The notes under the pieces are model-generated. The model did not search any database, was not told where the DNA came from, and saw only the letters and a list, made by a program, of their open reading frames with translations. Shown piece after piece: positions 21,954 through 27,141 of a stretch of 27,141 bases of DNA (within the stretch, counting starts at the first letter, position 1; every line of letters starts with the position of its first letter). The stretch comes from an uncultured Clostridia bacterium (lineage in GTDB: Bacteria > Bacillota > Clostridia > Christensenellales > Aristaeellaceae). The position numbers were made by a program, and so were the translations under genes. The DNA lies in NCBI GenBank assembly GCA_934670175.1, contig CAKUOX010000030.1, positions 1-27,141 of the forward strand. Direction: 5' to 3'.

Positions 21954-22451
21954 ATGCGCCTGCTGTTTTGTCTGCTCTATATTCCGGCAATGGGTATTCT
22001 GGCTCATATGATCGGCGAAGCGCTGCCCCGCAAGTGGTTTAACCCCGAGGCCTGGCCCTTTAAGCCGTTCAAGTTTGAGCGCGACGGCCGCATTTATGAA
22101 AAGCTCGGCGTGCGCATCTGGAAGGACAGGCTTCCGGACATGAGCAAGGCCATGCCGGATATGACGCGCAAGAGCGTATCCATGTCCGGCGGCTCCGCGC
22201 AGGCCGAAACCGTGGCGCAGGAGACCTGCGTGGCGGAAATGGTGCATTGGGTGCTGATGGCGCTTTCGTGGATCATTTATCGCATCTACGCCTGCACGCT
22301 CGGCTCGGCGATCGCCATCCTGTATGCGCTTTCCCACATCCCCTTCATCATCATTCAGCGCTACAACCGTCCGACGCTGACTTTGCTGGCGAAGCGGTTG
22401 AAGCAGCGGGAGGAGAGAATCCTGCATGAAAATACTGATACTGTCGGCTAA
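21954..22451 (+). CDS. CrtO-like membrane acyltransferase
   Basis: 165 residues. The protein resembles the glycosyl-diaponeurosporenoate acyltransferase (CrtO) family of Bacillota. It has an N-terminal membrane helix (LLFCLLYIPAMGILAHMIG), then PRKWFNPEAWPFKPF, RIYEKLGVRIWKDRLPDMSK as the family signature, and two further membrane helices (about 95-145). It probably adds a fatty acyl group to a membrane glycolipid or isoprenoid glycoside. It is translationally coupled to the glycosyltransferase (26-base overlap), which fits glycolipid assembly. GGAGGAAAG lies 7 bases upstream of the ATG. Confidence 0.8.
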   Translation: MRLLFCLLYIPAMGILAHMIGEALPRKWFNPEAWPFKPFKFERDGRIYEKLGVRIWKDRLPDMSKAMPDMTRKSVSMSGGSAQAETVAQETCVAEMVHWVLMALSWIIYRIYACTLGSAIAILYALSHIPFIIIQRYNRPTLTLLAKRLKQREERILHENTDTVG

Positions 22452-23571
22452 CACCGGCGAGGGACACAATTCCGCAGCGCGCGCCATTCAGGAAGCGCTG
22501 CTGGCGCGCGGCGCAGAATGCGTAATCCACGATGGGCTGAGCTTCATGTCCGCCGCCACGCGCAAGCTGATCTGTGAGGGACATGTGTTCATGTACCGCC
22601 GCCTGCCCAAGGTGTACGGCGTAGGCTATCGCTTTTCCGAGATATACGCGCGGCAGCAGCGCTACCAGCGCCAGCTCAATCGCGAAAGCGCGCGCCGGCA
22701 TCTGCCCCGGCGCGAACGCGATCTGCGGCGCTATCTGGAAAGCGGCGGCTTTGACGCCATTATCTGCGTGCATGTGTTTGCAGCGCGCTTCGTGAGCGAG
22801 CTGCGAAAGCACGGCGATATTTCCCTGCCCGCCTATTTTCTGGCCACGGATTACACCTGCAGTCCGGGCGTGAACCAGCTGGATATGGATGCGTGGTTCA
22901 TTCCGCACGCGCAGCTGATCGACGAATTTGCCGCCTTCGGCATTCCCAGGGAAAAGCTGATTCCAACCGGCATTCCCATTCGCCGCGATTTCATGCAGCG
23001 CGGCGACAAGGCCGCCGCGCGCAGGGCGCTTGGTCTGCCGGCGGATAAAAAGATCGCGCTCGTGAGCTGCGGCAGCATGGGCGCGGGCAGCATGGGCGCG
23101 ATGGTGGTCGACATGATGGAGACTTTGCCGCCGAACGCGCTGCTCGTGGCCGTATGCGGCAGCAACCAGGCGCTTCAGCGCAGCCTGACGGCACAGGTGC
23201 ATTCCAAGCAGCTGTATGTGCTGGGCTATACGCAGCGCATGGGCGATTATCTGGATGCCTGCGATCTGTTTATCACCAAGCCCGGCGGTTTGAGCACTAC
23301 CGAGGCGGTGCATAAGCGCGTGCCGCTGATGCTGATCGATACCGCGCCCGGCTGCGAGACCCGAAACCTGAAATTCCTGACGGGGCTGGGCTGCGCGCTC
23401 TCTGCGCCGAATGCCGCCGCCCTCGCCGAACGGGTCAGGTCGGCGCTCGCATCCGAGGATACGCTCAGCGCGCTGTCCGAAAGCTGCGCCCGCCAGTTTA
23501 CCGAAAATGCGGCAGAGCGCATCTGCGATACCGTGCTGGACGTTTACATGGCGGAACGCACTTCCATATAA
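22426..23571 (+). CDS. MGDG-synthase-type glycosyltransferase (diacylglycerol or other lipid acceptor)
   Basis: 381 residues of the UgtP/MGDG synthase class. The N-terminal acceptor domain starts MKILILSANTGEGHNSAARA (the GxGH segment typical of the family). The C-terminal GT28-like donor domain has LVSCGSMGAGSMGA, LGYTQRMGDYLDACDLFITK and PGGLSTTEAVHKRVPLML. It should transfer a sugar from a UDP-sugar to diacylglycerol or a similar lipid at the inner membrane face. The gene overlaps the CrtO-like acyltransferase by 26 bases and ends at a strong terminator. Confidence 0.88.
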   Translation: MKILILSANTGEGHNSAARAIQEALLARGAECVIHDGLSFMSAATRKLICEGHVFMYRRLPKVYGVGYRFSEIYARQQRYQRQLNRESARRHLPRRERDLRRYLESGGFDAIICVHVFAARFVSELRKHGDISLPAYFLATDYTCSPGVNQLDMDAWFIPHAQLIDEFAAFGIPREKLIPTGIPIRRDFMQRGDKAAARRALGLPADKKIALVSCGSMGAGSMGAMVVDMMETLPPNALLVAVCGSNQALQRSLTAQVHSKQLYVLGYTQRMGDYLDACDLFITKPGGLSTTEAVHKRVPLMLIDTAPGCETRNLKFLTGLGCALSAPNAAALAERVRSALASEDTLSALSESCARQFTENAAERICDTVLDVYMAERTSI

Positions 23572-23579
23572 AATTCAGA

Positions 23580-23626
23580 CCCCTGTGCGGATCGGATATT
23601 CCGATCCGCGCAGGGGCCGTTTTTTT
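23580..23626 (+). terminator. Strong terminator between convergent genes
   Basis: A 17-bp stem, CCCCTGTGCGGATCGGA with TCCGATCCGCGCAGGGG (one mismatch), and a 3-base loop are followed by CCG and seven Ts. It follows the glycosyltransferase stop by 8 bases. The T-run overlaps the stop codon of the convergent binding-protein gene. Confidence 0.95.
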
Positions 23627-24569
23627 ATTGAGGATCCGGCAATGCTTCATCAAAGCAGTCGGGATAGAAGGCTCGAGCCATGTGCTCTACGGCGTAGGCC
23701 ATGCGGTCGCCGGGCAGCACGCTTTCCAGCGTGATGGTTGCGAAGCGCTCACTTTGCACGCAGGGCAGCAGCGACAGCGTGGGGTTGGCCTTGATCTCGG
23801 CGATCTTTGCCTCGACCGAGGGCGAATCGTAGTCGTGAATCAGGATCACGTCCGGATTGCGCGCCAGCACCTCCTCGTAGCTCACGGTGACCCACTGCTT
23901 TTCGGTCAGATCGTCAAACAGATTTTTTCCGCCCGCCAGACCGATCAGCAGCGATTCGAAGTTCACGCCCGAGCAGGTAAATACGCCGTCATTGCCGCTG
24001 TCGTACACCAGCACGCTGACCGGCTCCTGCCCCGCAATCTTATCAGCGACCGCCAGAATGCGCGCCTTCTGCTCCTCGATAAACGCTGCGGCAGTATCTT
24101 CAATGCCGAAGATTTTGCCGATGTCCTCGATTTCCTTGTACATTTCCTCGATCGTCGCAGCGGCGTTGACATACACATCCATGCCGTAGCCGGCGACTTC
24201 TTCAATATTGCAGCCGGAATCGCCGATTTCCCAATCCAGCGCATAGATGAAATCCGCGCCGCTGGAAATGATGGCCTCGCGGGTGGCGCTGGAATAGTTC
24301 AGCTCGGGGATCGCGTTTACGGCGTCGGCGTATTCCGCCAGCGGGCCGCGGCTGTGGTTGATCAGTGAGCGGCCGACCACCAGATCGCTCAGGCCGAGCG
24401 CCGCGAACAGCTCGGTACAGTTGGGGCCGAGGGTCAAAACCCGCTCTGGACGATCCGCGATCGTAACCGTGCGGCCGTAATTGTCCACGGTTACCGGATA
24501 TTCGGCGGCGAGCGCCGTGCAGGTCAGCAGCATCGCGCAGACCAGCGTCAGGGAAAGCAGCTTCTTCAT
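23625..24569 (-). CDS. Iron/cobalamin-type ABC importer, substrate-binding protein
   Basis: 314 residues with a signal peptide (MKKLLSLTLVCAMLLTCTAL, cleavage near LAA-E at 22). LLTC is a poor lipobox, so anchoring by lipid is uncertain. The mature part is a BtuF/FhuD-type cluster A-II fold: VTIADRPERVLTLGPNCTEL, GRSLINHSRGP, EEVLARNPDVILIHDYDSP, and a final GDRMAYAVEHMARAFYPD. It should capture a siderophore, haem or corrinoid and hand it to the permease encoded upstream. It is the last gene of the three-gene importer operon, 24 bases after the ATPase. Confidence 0.88.
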   Translation of the reverse strand: MKKLLSLTLVCAMLLTCTALAAEYPVTVDNYGRTVTIADRPERVLTLGPNCTELFAALGLSDLVVGRSLINHSRGPLAEYADAVNAIPELNYSSATREAIISSGADFIYALDWEIGDSGCNIEEVAGYGMDVYVNAAATIEEMYKEIEDIGKIFGIEDTAAAFIEEQKARILAVADKIAGQEPVSVLVYDSGNDGVFTCSGVNFESLLIGLAGGKNLFDDLTEKQWVTVSYEEVLARNPDVILIHDYDSPSVEAKIAEIKANPTLSLLPCVQSERFATITLESVLPGDRMAYAVEHMARAFYPDCFDEALPDPQ

Positions 24570-24593
24570 CTCTTCATTCCTCCATTTTCGTAA

Positions 24594-25370
24594 TTATGCA
24601 ATTCCCGCAGGCAAGAAGGTAATCGAGAGCTTGCCTGTAATCGGATGCTTTTCCACCGAGCTGCGCACGCCGTAAACATCGTAAATGTTTTCCGGCGTGA
24701 GCACCTCCTCAGGCGTGCCCTGCAGCACGATCCTGCCGTTTTTCAGCACATAGATGCGATCGCAGTAGAGCGCCGCCATGTTCAGATCATGGATCGCCGA
24801 AAGCACCGTGACCTTCAGTCGCCTGATAAAATCGAATATCTGCATCTGGTAGCTGATGTCCAGGTGGTTGGTCGGTTCGTCCAGAATCAGGAAATCGCTC
24901 TCCTGCGCCACGGCGCGGGCGATGATTACGCGCTGCTTTTCGCCGCCGGACAGATGCAGATAGCTGCGCTTCGCCATATTTTCCATGCCGAGGTGCTCCA
25001 GCGCGTGGTGCACGATCTGCTTATCGTGGGCGTTGTCCACATCGAACAGCTTTTTATGCGGCGTTCTGCCCATCGCCACGATTTCCTCCACGAGGAAGTC
25101 AAACGGCACATCGTTTTCCTGTCCCACCACCGCCAGCTTCAGCGCAGATTTGCGAAAGGGCATTTTCATCAGGTCCTCGCCGTCCAGCAGAATACTGCCG
25201 CGATCGGGCGTCAGCCCGCGATAGACATTCTTCAGTACCGTGGATTTGCCGCTGCCGTTGGGGCCGATCAGACCGACGAATTCGCCCCGATCCACCGACA
25301 GGCACACATCCGTGATGGCGTCGCCCTGCCCGCCGTAGGAATAGGACAGGTTTTCTACACTCAAACGCAT
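24594..25370 (-). CDS. Iron/cobalamin-type ABC importer, ATPase
   Basis: 258 residues of the FecE/BtuD family. It has Walker A GPNGSGKST, a Q-loop in VGQENDVPFD, the signature LSGGEKQRV, Walker B FLILDEPTNHLD and the switch His in SAIHDLNMAALYCD. ATG 25370 is chosen because GGAGG lies 8 bases upstream; a GTG at 25379 in the same frame sits directly on that site. It follows the permease stop by 13 bases. Confidence 0.93.
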   Translation of the reverse strand: MRLSVENLSYSYGGQGDAITDVCLSVDRGEFVGLIGPNGSGKSTVLKNVYRGLTPDRGSILLDGEDLMKMPFRKSALKLAVVGQENDVPFDFLVEEIVAMGRTPHKKLFDVDNAHDKQIVHHALEHLGMENMAKRSYLHLSGGEKQRVIIARAVAQESDFLILDEPTNHLDISYQMQIFDFIRRLKVTVLSAIHDLNMAALYCDRIYVLKNGRIVLQGTPEEVLTPENIYDVYGVRSSVEKHPITGKLSITFLPAGIA

Positions 25371-25383
25371 GGCGCTCACCTCC

Positions 25384-26451
25384 TCACTTTCTTTCGCGGT
25401 TGTTCCTTTTCAGCATGATGATGAAGATCGGGCCGCCGATCACCGCCGTCAGGATGCCCACCGGCAGCTCCTCCGGCGCAATGGCCATTCTGGCGGCAAC
25501 GTCGACCCATACCACCAGAATGCCGCCCAGCAGCGCGGAAACCGGCAGCACCTTCTTATGATCGCCGCCCACCAGAAGCCGCGTGAAGTGCGGCACCATC
25601 AGGCCGACGAAGCCGATCGACCCGCTGACCGCGATGGTCGTGCCCGCCATCAGCGAAGCCACCAGCACCAGCGCCTTTTGCAGCCGCCGCACGTTCACCC
25701 CCAGTGCGCCGGCGCTTTCGTCGCCCAGCAGCAGCAGGTTCAGCCCGCGATAATTGATCATCATAAATGCCATGCAGCCCAGCAGCACGATCAGCGGCAG
25801 CTTCAAATACGCCCACCTTGCGCCCGCCAGCGAGCCGGACATCCAGAATTCCGCGTTGTGCAGTCCCAGCGCGTTCGGCGCGCTGAGCTTGATGATGCTG
25901 GTCAGGCCGTCCATGATCATGGAGACCGCGACGCCCGTCAGCAGCAGCTGCGTGATGTTGATACGCCCCCGAACGCGGGAAATGCCATACACCAGCAGAA
26001 TGGTAACCGCGGAGCCGATGAAGGCGCTGATCGACAGCGAATAGACGCCCAGAAATGCAAATACACCGAACAGCATGCCCAGCGTGGCAAACGCCGCCGC
26101 GCCGGAGGAAACGCCCAGCAGAAACGGATCCGCCAGATTGTTGCGCACCAGCGCCTGCATCGCCACGCCGCACACCGCCAGCGATGCGCCCACCACCATG
26201 CCCAGACATACGCGGGGCAGGCGCAGTCCCATTACGATGTTCCAATCCAGCTGTTCCCAGCTTTGCGGAATCAGCTTGCCCACGCCCGGAATCCGGCTCA
26301 GCAGAATTTTCAGCGTGTTGATTGGCGCTACGGAAACCGGCCCCAAACCCGTGGCGAGCACCATCGTAACGGCCGCCATTACAATAAGCATACCGATAAT
26401 CAGGGGCATATTGGGTTCTGTCCGGTTAAAGTGCTTTTTCAGGCTTTTCAT
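25384..26451 (-). CDS. Iron/cobalamin-type ABC importer, FecCD/BtuC permease
   Basis: 355 residues with about ten membrane helices, typical of the FecCD family. Landmarks are LRLPRVCLGMVVGASLAVCG, MQALVRNNLADPFLLGVSSG, FWMSGSLAGARW and GFVGLMVPHFTRLLVGGDHK (the coupling helix). A short cytoplasmic N-terminus precedes helix 1. First gene of the importer operon, with a weak ribosome site (GAGGAAAA about 8 bases before the ATG). No cobalamin riboswitch is visible in the roughly 75-base leader. Confidence 0.93.
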   Translation of the reverse strand: MKSLKKHFNRTEPNMPLIIGMLIVMAAVTMVLATGLGPVSVAPINTLKILLSRIPGVGKLIPQSWEQLDWNIVMGLRLPRVCLGMVVGASLAVCGVAMQALVRNNLADPFLLGVSSGAAAFATLGMLFGVFAFLGVYSLSISAFIGSAVTILLVYGISRVRGRINITQLLLTGVAVSMIMDGLTSIIKLSAPNALGLHNAEFWMSGSLAGARWAYLKLPLIVLLGCMAFMMINYRGLNLLLLGDESAGALGVNVRRLQKALVLVASLMAGTTIAVSGSIGFVGLMVPHFTRLLVGGDHKKVLPVSALLGGILVVWVDVAARMAIAPEELPVGILTAVIGGPIFIIMLKRNNRERK

Positions 26452-26526
26452 TTACAGTTTTCCTCGATTCGATTTCATACGCGCGCCATTGGAACGCCGC
26501 CTCGGCGCATCGTTTCAACGCATCCT

Positions 26527-26555
26527 ATTTTAGCAACTGCGTTCCCCCGCCGCAA
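26527..26555 (-). promoter_or_regulatory. Candidate promoter for the ABC importer operon
   Basis: Minus-strand TTGCGG (26555-26550), a 17-base spacer and TAAAAT (26532-26527), about 75 bases upstream of the permease ATG. The rest of the 203-base gap to the next gene holds only a terminator. Confidence 0.55.
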
Positions 26556-26592
26556 GCCGGTCGGGGGGATGAAAAAGCGTAAACAAACGGTT

Positions 26593-26630
26593 AAAAAAGA
26601 ACCGCATGGAAACGCATCCGTTCCCATGCA
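26593..26630 (-). terminator. Terminator after the FAD-dependent oxidoreductase
   Basis: Minus-strand stem GCATGG...AACG with CGTT...CCATGC and loop GATG, followed by GGTTCTTTTTT. It lies about 25 bases after the stop at 26655 and separates this gene from the ABC importer promoter. Confidence 0.88.
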
Positions 26631-26654
26631 GTCCCTGTGATCAAATGAATTGAA

Positions 26655-27141
26655 TTATGCCTTACCGTTTTCGGCTTCCGCCAGCTTGCGTCCCATCAGC
26701 ACGCCCATGCAGCTCGCCATCATCAATCCGCGCGTCCATCCGCTGGAATCGCCCAGACAATGCAGGCCTTCGATGGAGGTTACCAGATTTTCATCCATCT
26801 TGATGCGGTTGGAATAGAACTTCAATTCCGGCGAATACAAAAGCGTTTCACAGCTGGCAAAGCCCGGAACCACCTGATCCATCGCCTGAATGAAGTTGAT
26901 GATGTTCGTCATGCTGCGGTAGGGCATCGCGGCGGTGATATCCCCCGCCACCGCGTCCGGCAGCGTAGGCCGCACGTTCGATCTCGCCAGTTCGCCCTCC
27001 CATGTGCGCTTTCCGTCCAGAATATCGCCGAAGCGCTGCACCAGAATGTGTCCGTTCGCCAGCATGTTGGTCAGCTCGCCCACCTTCTGCGCGTAGGCGA
27101 TCGGCTGATTGAACGGCACGGAGAAATTGTGGGAGCAGAGG
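26655..27141 (-). CDS. FAD-dependent oxidoreductase, C-terminal part (runs off the window)
   Basis: About 161 C-terminal residues are visible, reading ...LCSHNFSVPFNQPIAYAQK at the window edge with no start. GLCSHNFS-like sequence and the final LHCLGDSSGWTRGLMMASCM (the FAD-binding GD motif) match COG2509-type NAD/FAD-utilising dehydrogenases of about 460 residues. A GTG at 27119 is not a real start because the frame stays coding upstream. The reaction is not known. A terminator follows. Confidence 0.8.
   Translation of the reverse strand, partial: LCSHNFSVPFNQPIAYAQKVGELTNMLANGHILVQRFGDILDGKRTWEGELARSNVRPTLPDAVAGDITAAMPYRSMTNIINFIQAMDQVVPGFASCETLLYSPELKFYSNRIKMDENLVTSIEGLHCLGDSSGWTRGLMMASCMGVLMGRKLAEAENGKA

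Noticed and set aside
26452..26592. Cobalamin or other riboswitch before the ABC importer
   Set aside because: The leader after the promoter is only about 75 bases and shows no B12-box or comparable conserved element.
25369..26640. Plus-strand His/Gln/Arg-rich frame of 423 codons
   Set aside because: Low-complexity antisense of the permease, whose membrane helices are clear.

Overview
The window looks like part of a Bacillota (Clostridia-type) genome with fairly high GC, probably an anaerobic gut or rumen-type lineage. This is inference from a T-box leader, sigma-A-type promoters (TTGACA-17-TAATAT), strong AGGAGG ribosome sites, a ferredoxin-dependent 2-oxoacid oxidoreductase, a clostridial-type FNR/ferredoxin locus and a YdjI-like SPFH protein. 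No rRNA, tRNA, CRISPR array or transposase was found. The high GC content leaves very long open frames antisense to most real genes; these were rejected.

Layout. (1) 1-2015: an N-acyl-D-amino-acid deacylase-type amidohydrolase, with an 80-bp repeat before it and a second copy after it, the second inside a hairpin-packed intergenic stretch. (2) 2025-6774, minus strand: an SPFH/zinc-ribbon protein and a secreted lipocalin-like protein, then a decayed block. The block holds a leucine-rich-repeat protein with a frameshift, a receiver protein with a frameshift, the back half of a LuxR-type response regulator and the membrane half of its sensor. The last two are fused by an apparent deletion. (3) 6878-15450, minus strand: an eight-gene operon encoding a P-loop ATPase, a four-subunit 2-oxoacid:ferredoxin oxidoreductase (delta, alpha, beta, gamma), a branched-chain aminotransferase, an isopropylmalate-synthase homologue that has lost its metal ligands but kept the leucine-regulatory domain, and a TIM-barrel/acyl-CoA synthetase fusion. 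(4) 15494-18129, minus strand: an XRE-HTH/cupin/acyl-CoA synthetase fusion under a T-box leader. (5) 18240-20112, plus strand: an ECF sigma factor, a membrane anti-sigma candidate and a secreted protein; the last two share a His/Cys motif. (6) 20149-21845: an FNR-like regulator divergent from two Fe-S/Cys-rich proteins. (7) 21954-23571: a CrtO-like acyltransferase coupled to a diacylglycerol-type glycosyltransferase. (8) 23625-26451, minus strand: an iron/cobalamin-type ABC importer. (9) The window ends in the C-terminal part of an FAD-dependent oxidoreductase.

Most interesting idea: regions 3 and 4 together look like a route that makes amino acids from environmental branched-chain (or aryl) acids. 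An acyl-CoA synthetase activates the acid, reduced ferredoxin drives carboxylation of the acyl-CoA by the oxidoreductase, and the aminotransferase finishes the amino acid. T-box control of one synthetase (switched on by uncharged tRNA) argues for biosynthesis rather than catabolism, and the catalytically dead LeuA-like protein could be a leucine sensor. The pathway direction and the sensor role are inference.
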